Under the pieces are notes generated by a model that saw only the letters and a list, made by a program, of their open reading frames with translations, did no database searches and was not told where the DNA came from. A program made the translations under genes and the position numbers. 57,510 nucleotides of DNA from Rhodococcus sp. (in: high G+C Gram-positive bacteria) (GTDB taxonomy: Bacteria > Actinomycetota > Actinomycetes > Mycobacteriales > Mycobacteriaceae). The stretch covers positions 1 through 57,510 of the forward strand of contig JAAZAD010000534.1 of the NCBI GenBank assembly GCA_012514505.1, read 5' to 3'. Below are positions 1 to 12,418 of this stretch, one piece after another (positions within the stretch are counted from its first letter, which is position 1; each line of letters opens with the position of its first letter).

Positions 1-1
1 C

Positions 2-595
2 ACCATCAACGACGTCGTCCTCGCGATGTCCTCCGGGGCACTCCGCTCGTACCTCACGAACTTCTCGGCGCTCCCCGAAGAATCCCTCGTCGCCATGGTG
101 CCGATATCACTCCACGACCGCTTCGAGTCGGGTGGCGACAACGCGGTGGGAACCCTGATGTGCCACCTGGGCACCAACCTGCCCGATCCGATCGACCGAC
201 TGGGCACGATCCGTGACTGCATGCGCCAGGGCAAGGATTCGCTGCGGTCGATGACGCCGATGCAGGTCCTCGCGATGAGCGCCCTCGGTGCGGCGCCCGC
301 CGGCGCGGCCATGTACTTCGGTCGTAACCCGCTTCCACGACCCCCGTTCAATGTCGTCATCTCCAATGTGGCAGGTCCGGGCGCACCGCTGTTCTGGAAC
401 GGTGCCCGCCTCGACGCGATGCATCCCCTGTCCGTGCCGATCCACGGCCAGGCGCTGAACATCACGTGCACGAGCAACGACGACATGGTGTCGTTCGGCG
501 TCACCGCCTGCCGTAGGTCGGTGCCGGATGCCGAGTCCTTCCCAGCGCGGTTGAGCACCGAGCTCGCGGCACTCGAGAACGCTTTCGGTATCTGA
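2..595 (+). CDS. WS/DGAT family acyltransferase, C-terminal part (5' truncated by window)
   Basis: The reading frame is open from base 2 and begins with TINDVVLAMSSGALRSYL, the conserved stretch downstream of the catalytic region in bacterial wax ester synthase/acyl-CoA:diacylglycerol acyltransferases. The rest (NPLPRPPFNVVISNVAGPG, then GQALNITCTSNDD) fits the C-terminal lobe of the family. The HHxxxDG active site would lie upstream of the window. The family esterifies acyl-CoA to diacylglycerol or fatty alcohols for storage lipid, normally at the membrane or lipid-body surface. The ATG at 26 is internal, not the real start. The frame ends at TGA 593-595. Confidence 0.9.
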   Translation, partial: TINDVVLAMSSGALRSYLTNFSALPEESLVAMVPISLHDRFESGGDNAVGTLMCHLGTNLPDPIDRLGTIRDCMRQGKDSLRSMTPMQVLAMSALGAAPAGAAMYFGRNPLPRPPFNVVISNVAGPGAPLFWNGARLDAMHPLSVPIHGQALNITCTSNDDMVSFGVTACRRSVPDAESFPARLSTELAALENAFGI

Positions 596-856
596 CGCGT
601 CGCAACACGCACTCCAATCTGCGTGATGTTCGACACATTCCGTACGCGACGCTTCGCTACCTGGGTGGGCATGCCCCTCTCCGCCATCTCGAACACCACT
701 GGTAGATGACCCATCGCAAAAGGCAGCTAACTTGCAGCTAGTTGAAGTGCCAAACGAGCTCCCCCGCAGAGCAATTCGCACCCTGGCGCACACCCTCTCG
801 ACGTGCGAGATTGCGATTGTCATGTCGTACGTCACACACGCAAAGGGGTAGCAACC

Positions 857-982
857 ATGTCCGACACCGCACTCGACAAGTCGCTTCGCGAGGCCATCGA
901 CCTCACCAACGAGAAGTTCCTCGCCGTCAAGAACTTCTTCCTCGCGCTCCTGGGCCTCGAGAAGGCAACGACCAAGGCCTGA
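857..982 (+). CDS. 41-residue small protein of unknown function
   Basis: The ATG at 857 is preceded by AAAGGGG with 8 nt of spacing, and the frame runs 41 codons to TGA 980-982. The product begins MSDTALDKSLREAIDLTNEK and continues FLAVKNFFLALLGLEKATTKA, which reads as one amphipathic helix ending in a hydrophobic patch and a basic tail. A strong hairpin terminator follows 17 nt after the stop, so it appears to be a monocistronic unit. It lies between the acyltransferase and the acyl-CoA carboxylase; a lipid-body or enzyme-associated role is only a guess. I do not recognise a family. The ribosome site, composition and terminator make it a credible gene. Confidence 0.6.
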   Translation: MSDTALDKSLREAIDLTNEKFLAVKNFFLALLGLEKATTKA

Positions 983-999
983 CTGCCACTTCATGCCCG

Positions 1000-1029
1000 A
1001 GAAGTCCCTGGCCACGGCCGGGGACTTCT
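1000..1029 (+). terminator. Hairpin terminator after the 41-residue gene
   Basis: AGAAGTCCC at 1000-1008 pairs with GGGACTTCT at 1021-1029. The loop contains a further self-complementary GGCC-AC-GGCC. Only a short T run follows, so it is an intrinsic-type terminator with a weak tail. Confidence 0.65.
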
Positions 1030-1068
1030 TGCGCTTCAAGCGGAATGCAACAAGACCTCGACGAATAA

Positions 1069-1105
1069 CTACTCGCAAGTAGCAATAAATTCTACCGACG
1101 AGTAA
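1069..1105. promoter_or_regulatory. Two 14-bp operator-like sites shared with the fadE5 promoter
   Basis: CTACTCGCAAGTAG (1069-1082) and CTACCGACGAGTAA (1092-1105) fit YTACYSRCRAGTAR and lie 23 bp apart. A perfect-arm version, TTACCGACGAGTAA, is upstream of fadE5 at 56928-56941. The dyad form resembles TetR-type operators. The regulator is not in this window. Confidence 0.5.
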
Positions 1106-1149
1106 CCGTTGAACGGTACCGGCGTCCACATATACTTTCGTGAATCCGT

Positions 1150-1204
1150 TTGTGTAAGTACACAATTGAACGGACCTTTATTGTCACGTGATCAACGTGA
1201 CAAT
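1150..1204. promoter_or_regulatory. Two perfect inverted repeats upstream of the carboxylase
   Basis: TTGTGTA-AG-TACACAA occupies 1150-1165. ATTGTCACGT at 1180-1189 is inverted as ACGTGACAAT at 1195-1204 around GATCA. Both are exact, lie 260-310 bp before the start codon, and fit dimeric repressor operators. Confidence 0.5.
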
Positions 1205-1462
1205 GCCGAAAAAATGCTGCATCCTTGCATGGAACGACGGTTCCCGAGGAGCCGAACATCGGGGGTGGGAAGTCGATCTCCGATCCGGTGCAGACCTACG
1301 TCGGTAACTTTCCTCGGAGCCCACGCGACATACGTCGCGGTGCAGTGCACGCGCCCGCTGGGGCAATGTGCGCGACGCATTTTGATCAACTACCTGGTTG
1401 TGGTCGGGAGTACGCCCGTGTGTACGCCTGACCAGCAGAATTAACGAGAACGGTGGCAGTGG

Positions 1463-6949
<5,487 letters not shown>

Positions 6950-6950
6950 G

Positions 6951-7673
6951 TCAGAAGGAGTCGAAGAAGGCGGCCACGTCGTTCGGGCGGTAATGATCGT
7001 CCGACACGTGGTCGCCGGACACCTTCACGAGCCGAACTCGGGCTCCCGCTTCTCGGGCGGCGGCGACCCACGGCCCCGTCACGGCAGCGATGTTCGCTAT
7101 GTGGTCATCAGGTGAGGCGTAAACCAGAGCATGCATACCCGCGTACACAGCGGGATCGTGTCGAATCGCATCCCACCCAGTGGTTTTCGCTGCCAGGTCC
7201 GCCCCCGTGGGATGCACCCCGAACGCACTGATCAACGAATCGCGGCCACCCTCGTCGTCCCGCTCCCACACCGCCTGCATCGACAACGACGGCGCGATGA
7301 ACACAACGGCATCCACAGGCAGCTCCCGTAACCGGACCATGTTGGCCGCGGTCGTCGCGCCCATGGATTCGCCGATCACGAACCGTTTGTCGACGGTCCA
7401 CTTGGCGGCGATGTCGACGTCGAGGGTTGCGAGGTCGTCCTGCGCGAGGCGGTTTCCCCATTGATCGCCGTGCAAATGCGGACTGGCCACCACATATCCC
7501 GCAGCGAGCAGACCGTCACACAATTGGGCACAGTCGTCGATGCCCTCGTGCGTCCCGGTTCGGCCGTGCAGGTAGTAGACCAATTCCACCGACTGGCCAG
7601 GGCTTACCGAGTCGGGGACGTACACCAACGCCTCGTCCCCCGACTTCGGCCTCATTACGATCCGTTCGACCAC
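6951..7673 (-). CDS. Alpha/beta hydrolase fold protein
   Basis: The product is 240 residues. It shows an oxyanion-side YYLHGRTG motif near 33, the nucleophile elbow GESMGA near 98 and a C-terminal GDHVSDDHY that supplies the likely histidine. Length and motifs fit a serine hydrolase of the dienelactone hydrolase/esterase type; no signal peptide is seen, so it is probably cytosolic. The start is GTG at 7673, with an ATG six codons on as alternative. It is convergent with the carboxylase gene (stops adjacent) and separated from dcd by a 46-bp hairpin repeat. Substrate unknown. Confidence 0.8.
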   Translation of the reverse strand: MVERIVMRPKSGDEALVYVPDSVSPGQSVELVYYLHGRTGTHEGIDDCAQLCDGLLAAGYVVASPHLHGDQWGNRLAQDDLATLDVDIAAKWTVDKRFVIGESMGATTAANMVRLRELPVDAVVFIAPSLSMQAVWERDDEGGRDSLISAFGVHPTGADLAAKTTGWDAIRHDPAVYAGMHALVYASPDDHIANIAAVTGPWVAAAREAGARVRLVKVSGDHVSDDHYRPNDVAAFFDSF

Positions 7674-7698
7674 GTCACCAGCCTAGGCGGCTCCGCCG

Positions 7699-7744
7699 CC
7701 TGTGAGTGGTTAACGAGTCCAGGGACTCGCAACTCACTCACAGG
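7699..7744. repeat. 46-bp palindromic intergenic repeat, copy 1
   Basis: The element begins CCTGTGAGTGG and ends CACTCACAGG, with GAGTC-CAGG-GACTC at the centre. The arms match at 17 of 21 positions, with a mismatched internal loop. Copies 2 and 3 (40101-40146, 49705-49750) have the same length and no gaps. A short GGCGG/CCGCC hairpin sits just before it. It lies between dcd and the hydrolase, where it may act as terminator for dcd. Confidence 0.8.
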
Positions 7745-7748
7745 GGGG

Positions 7749-8318
7749 TCAGTCGCGGACGAAGTTCAGGTACGCCTTGGACGGGGTCGGACCGCGCTGG
7801 CCTTGGTACTTCGAGCCGGCCGCGGAGCTGCCGTACGGGTTCTCGGCGGCACTCGACAGACGGAGAAGGCAGAGCTGGCCAATCTTCATGCCCGGCCACA
7901 GCGTGATCGGCAAGTTCGCGACGTTGGAGAGTTCGAGGGTGATGTGCCCGTTGAAGCCGGGGTCGATGAAGCCTGCGGTCGAGTGAGTCAGCAGGCCGAG
8001 ACGGCCCAGCGAGGACTTGCCTTCGAGACGGCCCGCCAGGTCGTCGGGCAGCGAGCACACCTCGAGCGTCGACCCGAGAACGAACTCACCGGGGTGCAGA
8101 ACGAACGGCTCACCCTCCCCTGGTTCCACCAGGCTGGTCAGCTCGTCCTGCTGCTGAGCAGGGTCGATGTGCGTGTACTTGGTGTTGTTGAAGACCCGGA
8201 ACAGGCTGTCCAGGCGCACGTCGACCGAGGACGGCTGCACCATCGCCGGGTCATACGGTTCGATGCCCAGACGTCCGGAATCGATTTCGGCGCGGAGGTC
8301 ACGATCGGAGAGCAGCAC
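7749..8318 (-). CDS. dcd: dCTP deaminase (possibly also dUTPase)
   Basis: The 189-residue protein starts [20 protein letters not shown] and ends [10 protein letters not shown], both hallmarks of Dcd. It contains [23 protein letters not shown] and the [15 protein letters not shown] substrate-pocket motif. It deaminates dCTP to dUTP for dTMP synthesis in the cytosol. The mycobacterial homologue is bifunctional and also cleaves dUTP to dUMP, which is likely here by homology. Full length, no anomalies. The palindromic repeat after its stop may terminate it. Confidence 0.96.
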   Translation of the reverse strand: MLLSDRDLRAEIDSGRLGIEPYDPAMVQPSSVDVRLDSLFRVFNNTKYTHIDPAQQQDELTSLVEPGEGEPFVLHPGEFVLGSTLEVCSLPDDLAGRLEGKSSLGRLGLLTHSTAGFIDPGFNGHITLELSNVANLPITLWPGMKIGQLCLLRLSSAAENPYGSSAAGSKYQGQRGPTPSKAYLNFVRD

Positions 8319-8357
8319 GGGTAGAGGTTAGCGGGTCGGCGGCGGTAGCGTTCGGAC

Positions 8358-8717
8358 ATGGGTCTGCGATGGGAAGCACTGATCGTCAATTCGGTCGACC
8401 CGAGCCGGCTCGGGCGCTGGTGGGCGGAGTCGCTCGGCTGGGACGCCAGCGAGGACGAAGAGGGCGATGTTTTTCTCACCCCACCCGACAGCGGCATGCC
8501 CGAAGTGCAGTTTCTCGCCGTTCCGGACGGGAAGAAAGCAATCAATCGACTCCATCTCGACTTCCGGCCGGACGATCAGATCATCGAAGTGAGCCGTCTG
8601 CTCGAGCTGGGCGCGGTGCACGCCGACGTCGGCCAAGACACGGCGTCATGGGTGGTTCTCGCCGACCCCGAAGGCAACGAATTCTGTGTACTGGAAAGTC
8701 GCGCGCCCATGGGCTGA
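8358..8717 (+). CDS. VOC-superfamily (glyoxalase-like) protein
   Basis: The 119-residue product reads as one VOC module: LIVNSVDPSRLGRWWAESLG at the start, INRLHLDFRP at the centre and VLADPEGNEFCVLE at the end, which is the usual final metal-ligand strand. It fits the Glyoxalase_6 type of small dioxygenase/lyase-fold proteins. Function cannot be assigned. It is divergent from dcd and ends 74 bp before tRNA-Gly. Confidence 0.85.
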   Translation: MGLRWEALIVNSVDPSRLGRWWAESLGWDASEDEEGDVFLTPPDSGMPEVQFLAVPDGKKAINRLHLDFRPDDQIIEVSRLLELGAVHADVGQDTASWVVLADPEGNEFCVLESRAPMG

Positions 8718-8791
8718 TACGCCTACGACGTCTGCTAATGTTGCCGCCGCAGGGTGTTGGGCCTTGCCTACGGGCGCCCAATATCATGCAC

Positions 8792-8862
8792 GCCGATGTA
8801 GTTCAATGGTAGAACATCAGCTTCCCAAGCTGAATACGCGGGTTCGATTCCCGTCATCGGCT
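8792..8862 (+). tRNA. tRNA-Gly (anticodon CCC)
   Basis: GCCGATG at 8792-8798 pairs with CATCGGC at 8855-8861. The D arm is AGTTCAATGGTAGAAC, the anticodon stem TCAGC/GCTGA encloses the loop TTCCCAA, and the T arm is GCGGGTTCGATTCCCGT. CCA is not encoded. The gene stays intact because the integrated element restores its 3' half. Confidence 0.97.
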
Positions 8863-8863
8863 C
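8821..8863 (+). repeat. attL: 43-bp direct repeat in the tRNA-Gly 3' half
   Basis: The 43 bp starting CTTCCCAAGCTG and ending CATCGGCTC are identical to 16804-16846. The left copy is part of the complete tRNA; the right copy has no tRNA 5' half. This is the signature of tyrosine-recombinase integration into a tRNA. Confidence 0.95.
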
Positions 8864-8871
8864 CGACCAGA

Positions 8872-8903
8872 AAGCCGCTCCGAGCAGCACAGGAGCGGCT
8901 TTT
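8872..8903 (+). terminator. Intrinsic terminator after tRNA-Gly
   Basis: AAGCCGCTCC (8872-8881) pairs exactly with GGAGCGGCTT (8892-8901) around a 10-nt loop, with TTTT ending at 8903. It lies inside the element, between attL and the end of int, and would terminate the tRNA transcript. Confidence 0.85.
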
Positions 8904-8937
8904 GTGCTGTCACACGAGTGTTCGAGATCCCGCGAGT

Positions 8938-8956
8938 TGTCACAGCCCTGTCACTA
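8938..8956. other. Left arm-type integrase site (candidate)
   Basis: TGTCACAGCCCTGTCACTA matches 17 of 19 positions with the right-end copy at 16679-16697, in direct orientation. A further TGTCACA is at 8908-8914. It overlaps the int stop codon. Paired arm sites near both ends are expected for a lambda-type integrase. Confidence 0.55.
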
Positions 8957-10112
8957 CAGCACCGAGAACGGTCGCCGCGTCCCTCAAAGCGTCGTTCTGC
9001 GAGTGCGCGTACACCCGCATCGTGAACGAGGCATCCGAGTGCCCGATCCATGCCGCGATCACCGCGACCGGCACGCCCTGCAGGTGCATCGTCGTCGCCG
9101 CTGTGTGCCGTGCATCGTGTAGCCGAATGTGCCGCACACCTGCACTCTTCGCGACGTCTGCCCAGTACCGAGACAACACGGCCGGGTTATACGGGTCGCC
9201 GGCCTCATTGCTCACCACGTACTCACCCGAGCCGTAATCGGCGCCGAGCGCGAGCCGCTCCCGTTTCTGCCGAACCCGAGCCGCGTCGAGTGCCGCACGA
9301 AGCGGGCCCGTGAGCGGCAACGTGCGTCGGGAGCTGCTCGACTTCGGGTCACCCTCGACCGTGACACCGCCGGCGCTCGTCCGATTGTTCGCGATCGTGA
9401 GCGAGCCGGCGCCGAGATCGACGTCGACCCAACGTAGGCCGGCTATCTCGCCTCGTCGTAGGCCGGAGAGCGCCAGGTGCCACGCGTGCCCGTTGCGGTC
9501 GGCTGCTGCTGCAGCGAGGAGCCGCTTCACTTCCGTCGGCTCGTACGTGTCCATCGCCTTGTGAACGGCTGGCACCCGATCGACACCGGCGGCGACGTTG
9601 CGCGCCACGAATCCCTGTTCGAGAGCGTCGTCGAGTATCTGCGAGATGGTCGCCGTCACCTTGTTGACTGCTGCCGGCGACCACGGCCGACGGGTTCGAC
9701 CTCGTGCCGTTGTGGTGCCGCCGGCGCGTAAGTCTTTCACGAGATCGTCTATGTGCCGCTTGGTGAGCGACTGCAGGAGTAGGTCGCCGTGCCGCTCTCG
9801 TAGTGGTGCGAGATCGTAGGCGAGTTTCGAGAGCGACGTCGGCCGTAGGTTGTGCCGCCCGGCGAGGTAGTCGGCACACGCCCGATCGACCGTGATCGGC
9901 GATCGTGCGACGTAGGTGCCCTCGTCGACCTGGCTCGTGATCTTCGCGTGAGCGGCGACCGCCTCGTCGAGTGTCGCGTACCGCTTGCGTGTCTGCCGGC
10001 GGCGACCGCTGACAGGATCGGGGCCGGCGTCGAGTGTGACCTCGTACCGCACGGCGCCGCTCGCGAGCGTGACCTTCCGCATGCCGGGTAGGAGACGTTG
10101 CCGCTTACTCAT
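8940..10112 (-). CDS. int: Tyrosine site-specific integrase
   Basis: The product is 390 residues from the ATG at 10112 (MSKRQRLLPGMRK). An N-terminal arm-binding region is followed by a core-binding SAM-like region (VDRACADYLAGRHNLRPTSL) and the catalytic domain, with SGLRRGEIAGLRW, HDARHT and WIGHSDASFTMRVYAH giving the R, H-x-x-R, H and Y residues. It would catalyse integration and excision at tRNA-Gly. The start overlaps the stop of the repressor gene (ATGAGTAA), so the two are translationally coupled. Position next to attL, reading toward the tRNA, is the standard arrangement. Confidence 0.96.
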   Translation of the reverse strand: MSKRQRLLPGMRKVTLASGAVRYEVTLDAGPDPVSGRRRQTRKRYATLDEAVAAHAKITSQVDEGTYVARSPITVDRACADYLAGRHNLRPTSLSKLAYDLAPLRERHGDLLLQSLTKRHIDDLVKDLRAGGTTTARGRTRRPWSPAAVNKVTATISQILDDALEQGFVARNVAAGVDRVPAVHKAMDTYEPTEVKRLLAAAAADRNGHAWHLALSGLRRGEIAGLRWVDVDLGAGSLTIANNRTSAGGVTVEGDPKSSSSRRTLPLTGPLRAALDAARVRQKRERLALGADYGSGEYVVSNEAGDPYNPAVLSRYWADVAKSAGVRHIRLHDARHTAATTMHLQGVPVAVIAAWIGHSDASFTMRVYAHSQNDALRDAATVLGAVVTGL

Positions 10113-10698
10113 CGTCGACCCACATGCCCAGCTCACGCATACGGTGCAGGCTCTTACGTGTTTCACGCCGGAACCTCAGTGCAGCGTCGCGCGCGATCCT
10201 CTTCTGGTCCTCGTCGAACCCGTCCAGCGACTCGGCCGCCAATTGCTCTGCCATGCCGCGATTCTTTTCGTACTGCCGCGCGATGGTGATTCTTTCGCGC
10301 CCGGCCTGACTCGCCTCGTACTCGGCGGTCGGCACCGGCTGCTCACCTTCCTCGAGGAGTCGGGCCGGCGGGCTCTCACCGGAAAGCCATTGCACCGCAA
10401 GGATGCTCCGAACCGACACATCGGGCCATACCTCGACCGGGCGGTCGGGTAGCTCGGGGTACAGGAGTGCCGCCGGTGACACGTTCAACGCGCGAGCGAG
10501 CACGAGGAGTTCGGCGACGTCGAGTGTCCGCTTGCGCCCGAGTTCGAGATCCGAGATCACCGCCCTCGACATCGGGTGCCCGAGCTCGGTGGTTCGGTCT
10601 GCCAGTTTCGCGACGGAAAGCCTCGGCTGTTGCTCCTCGCGTAGTCGCTTCACTTCACCGGCAACTCGTGCCGCGATGCCTTCGCTCCACTTCGTCAT
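10105..10698 (-). CDS. XRE-family repressor of the integrated element
   Basis: The product is 197 residues from the ATG at 10698 (MTKWSEGIAARV). A helix-turn-helix spans about residues 8-70 (LSVAKLADRTTELGHPMSRA, then DLELGRKRTLDVAELLVLAR), followed by a C-terminal domain without a visible protease motif. It is cotranscribed with int and diverges from the Xis-like gene across a region with three copies of GTTCTTGCGTA-like boxes, likely its operators. It should set the quiescent/induced switch. Absence of a cleavage motif suggests derepression by a helper-phage protein rather than RecA, which is inference. Confidence 0.85.
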   Translation of the reverse strand: MTKWSEGIAARVAGEVKRLREEQQPRLSVAKLADRTTELGHPMSRAVISDLELGRKRTLDVAELLVLARALNVSPAALLYPELPDRPVEVWPDVSVRSILAVQWLSGESPPARLLEEGEQPVPTAEYEASQAGRERITIARQYEKNRGMAEQLAAESLDGFDEDQKRIARDAALRFRRETRKSLHRMRELGMWVDDE

Positions 10699-10717
10699 GA
10701 CACCGAAGAATAGTCCA

Positions 10718-10787
10718 GTTCTTGCGTAACCACACCGACACATGCAAGACTCGGCCGTACTACGACGAACATAACCGTTCTTGCGTA
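10718..10787. promoter_or_regulatory. Operator boxes between repressor and Xis-like gene
   Basis: GTTCTTGCGTA occurs at 10718-10728 and 10777-10787 in the same orientation. A reverse-complement relative, CATGCAAGAC, is at 10741-10750. The boxes cover the whole divergent intergenic region, fitting repressor control of both directions. Confidence 0.55.
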
Positions 10788-10813
10788 GCAACTACGACAT
10801 AAGGGGTAACGAA

Positions 10814-11008
10814 ATGACTGCATCGTTGGCGCGACTTCACTCGATCCCGGCCGTACAGGAGCGGCTCGGCGTAGGCCGAACCGCGATCTTCGGACTCATC
10901 AACTCGGGAGCGTTGCGCTCGGTGAAGGTCGGTAAGCGGCGCCTCATCTCCGAGGCCGCGATCTGCGAGTTCATCGACCAGCTCGAGGGCCGAACGGGTG
11001 CCGCGTGA
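10814..11008 (+). CDS. Excisionase-like helix-turn-helix protein
   Basis: The 64-residue product shows IPAVQERLGVGRTAIFGLIN followed by SGALRSVKVGKRRLISEAAI, the winged helix of the MerR/Xis (HTH_17) group, with a wing KVGKRRLI. The ATG at 10814 follows AAGGGG with 6 nt of spacing. It is the first rightward gene after the repressor operators, the usual place for a recombination directionality factor or early activator. It overlaps the next gene (TGATG). Confidence 0.82.
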   Translation: MTASLARLHSIPAVQERLGVGRTAIFGLINSGALRSVKVGKRRLISEAAICEFIDQLEGRTGAA

Positions 11009-11400
11009 TGAGTGACCGCCCCGCACAGAAGAACGCCCTCGACGCGGCGGCAACCGCAGTCGAGGGCACGAACCGAACCACACAACAGAGGAACCGATTC
11101 ATGAACACCGTACCGAACTACACAGCGCACACCGCGACACTCTCGACCGTCACCAGCGGGAACCTCACGGCCGAGCTGACAGTCGCCGACAAACTCGACG
11201 AGAACGGCAACATCGTCGCACTCGAACGCGACGTCGTGATCTGGAACGGGAAGCACGCCCTCGAGATCGACGTCGACGAGCTCCACACCCTCATCGTCAT
11301 GCTCGGCACGATCGACCGGCACGCCACGACACCGACCGTCCTACGCCGCGATACCGCACGGGTCGCCGCCGACGCCGAAGCACGCGAGGCCCTGCAGTGA
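11008..11400 (+). CDS. Element protein of unknown function (start 11008 or 11101)
   Basis: The frame from ATG 11008 overlaps the stop of the Xis-like gene and gives 130 residues. A second ATG at 11101 (MNTVPNYTAHTATL) has a much better ribosome site (AGAGGAA, 8 nt away) and gives 99 residues. The C-terminal part (LTAELTVADKLDENGNIVAL, then DVVIWNGKHALEIDVDELHT) is acidic and beta-rich. No family recognised. It is followed without gap by a 33-residue gene. Confidence 0.6.
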   Translation: MSDRPAQKNALDAAATAVEGTNRTTQQRNRFMNTVPNYTAHTATLSTVTSGNLTAELTVADKLDENGNIVALERDVVIWNGKHALEIDVDELHTLIVMLGTIDRHATTPTVLRRDTARVAADAEAREALQ

Positions 11401-11498
11401 GCACCCTCGAAGCCGTCCTCGTCGTCGTCCTACTCGCCGAAAACGTCGGGCTCCTCATCGCCGGCTACACCCAATTCGACGAGACAGGAGAACGCTGA
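11397..11498 (+). CDS. 33-residue membrane peptide
   Basis: GTG 11397 overlaps the preceding stop (GTGA). The product MSTLEAVLVVVLLAENVGLL then IAGYTQFDETGER is a single hydrophobic segment with a short acidic tail. The next gene starts 3 nt after its stop, and its ribosome site (ACAGGAG) lies inside it. Overlap and composition make it plausible; it could also be only a translational-coupling leader. Confidence 0.45.
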   Translation: MSTLEAVLVVVLLAENVGLLIAGYTQFDETGER

Positions 11499-11501
11499 AC
11501 C

Positions 11502-12242
11502 ATGACCGGCCGGCCGCTGAAGTTCGAGTGGATGGAGGCGCTTCGGGGTGCAGATCTGTCGCACGCCGAGTACCGCGTGCTCCTGAACTTGAGCACGTAC
11601 GCGAACAGCGACCTCACGAACGCTTACCCGAGTCGGGCAACCCTGTGCGCGGACTCCGGTGTCTCGGGGCCGACCGCGAAGAAGGCACTACGGCGGCTCG
11701 TCGAGAAGGGCTGGCTCGTCCTCACCGAGCAAGGCGGAAACCAGCATTGGAAAGGCAAGGCGAACGTCTATTCGCTGTCTATCCCCAAGGGGGTAACTCA
11801 GTTACCCCCTTCAGGGGTCGAAGGGGGTAACTCATTTTCGGAAGGGGGTAAATCGACACCCCCTGAAGGGGGTAACTCAGTTACCCCCCACCAGAAAGAA
11901 CTACCAGGGGATAACACCAGTGGATCAGAAGAGGGTGTGTCTTACGTAAGTGACGCGGGCGCGAGCGCGAGACCGCTCACCGACGACCCACAAGAACCCG
12001 AACCCGACTCATCCGCACCGGAACCCGAACCGCTCGGACCCGACCCAGCACTGAACCCGCTCCCGTGGATCGACGACAAACTCCCCGGCGGATTCCGGCT
12101 CGGCGAACGAGACACCGCGAAGGCGCTACTCGCCGAAGGCAAGCACTACGGCGACGTCCTCTACGCGATCCTCGGCGCCCGCAACTCACGCAAACGCCCA
12201 ACCAGCAAGCGATACAAGCGCCCCGAGGAGGGCATCGCATGA
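11502..12242 (+). CDS. Replication initiator-like protein with winged-helix domain and embedded iterons
   Basis: The 246-residue product has an N-terminal helix-turn-helix of about 15-100 (LSHAEYRVLLNLSTYANSD, SRATLCADSGVSGPTAKKAL, then a wing LTEQGG). This is the arrangement of phage lambda O-type and related replication proteins. A low-complexity linker of about 100-180 rich in P, E, G and S follows, then a C-terminal domain (LPGGFRLGERDTAKALLAEG). The DNA for the linker contains four AAGGGGGTAA boxes, two as perfect 21-bp palindromes, as in gene O, where the origin lies within the gene. It probably binds these boxes and recruits helicase. Start ATG 11502 with AGGAG upstream. Replication role is inferred. 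Confidence 0.7.
   Translation: MTGRPLKFEWMEALRGADLSHAEYRVLLNLSTYANSDLTNAYPSRATLCADSGVSGPTAKKALRRLVEKGWLVLTEQGGNQHWKGKANVYSLSIPKGVTQLPPSGVEGGNSFSEGGKSTPPEGGNSVTPHQKELPGDNTSGSEEGVSYVSDAGASARPLTDDPQEPEPDSSAPEPEPLGPDPALNPLPWIDDKLPGGFRLGERDTAKALLAEGKHYGDVLYAILGARNSRKRPTSKRYKRPEEGIA
11787..11888. other. Candidate replication origin: palindromic iterons inside the replication gene
   Basis: AAGGGGGTAA occurs at 11787, 11821, 11842 and 11866. At 11787-11811 it is half of a perfect 25-bp palindrome (AAGGGGGTAACT-C-AGTTACCCCCTT without spacing), and at 11868-11888 of a perfect 21-bp one. Third codon positions are sacrificed to keep the boxes, so the DNA itself is under selection. Confidence 0.6.
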
Positions 12243-12418
12243 CACGACACGACCGCACCGGCGAACCCAGCGACGAACCCACACCCCGGCCGCACGATCC
12301 CGACTGCCGGGCCGGGTGGCTCGGCCAAGACCTCGACGGCCGACCAATCCCGTGCCTGCAGTGCCGGCCGCACCTGGCACGCACAGCACACGTCAACGAC
12401 CACGGCGCCAACCGATGA
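12239..12418 (+). CDS. Small Cys/His-rich element protein
   Basis: The 59-residue product starts at an ATG overlapping the upstream stop (ATGA). It contains HDPDC, then PCLQCRPH, a possible zinc knuckle, in a hydrophilic Pro/Arg-rich chain. No family recognised. It overlaps the next gene by 4 nt. Confidence 0.55.
   Translation: MTRHDRTGEPSDEPTPRPHDPDCRAGWLGQDLDGRPIPCLQCRPHLARTAHVNDHGANR

Larger units (their letters stand above)
983..1462 (+). promoter_or_regulatory. Carboxylase upstream control region
   Basis: These 480 bases hold no convincing gene. They contain the terminator at 1000-1029, two copies of a 14-bp palindrome-like site (1069-1082 and 1092-1105), ACCGTT-G-AACGGT (1105-1117), a 16-bp palindrome (1150-1165) and a 10+5+10 inverted repeat (1180-1204). 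The last 250 bases before the carboxylase start show no further obvious site. The long leader and clustered dyads suggest tight transcriptional control. Confidence 0.5.

Noticed and set aside
107-1165. Long minus-strand open frame over the acyltransferase end and the 41-residue gene
   Set aside because: Runs opposite to a clear WS/DGAT coding sequence and through a terminator; composition is that of a high-GC antisense shadow.
11787-11888. CRISPR array from the repeated GGGGGTAAC units
   Set aside because: Only four short units at uneven spacing inside a coding frame, no spacers of uniform length and no cas genes.
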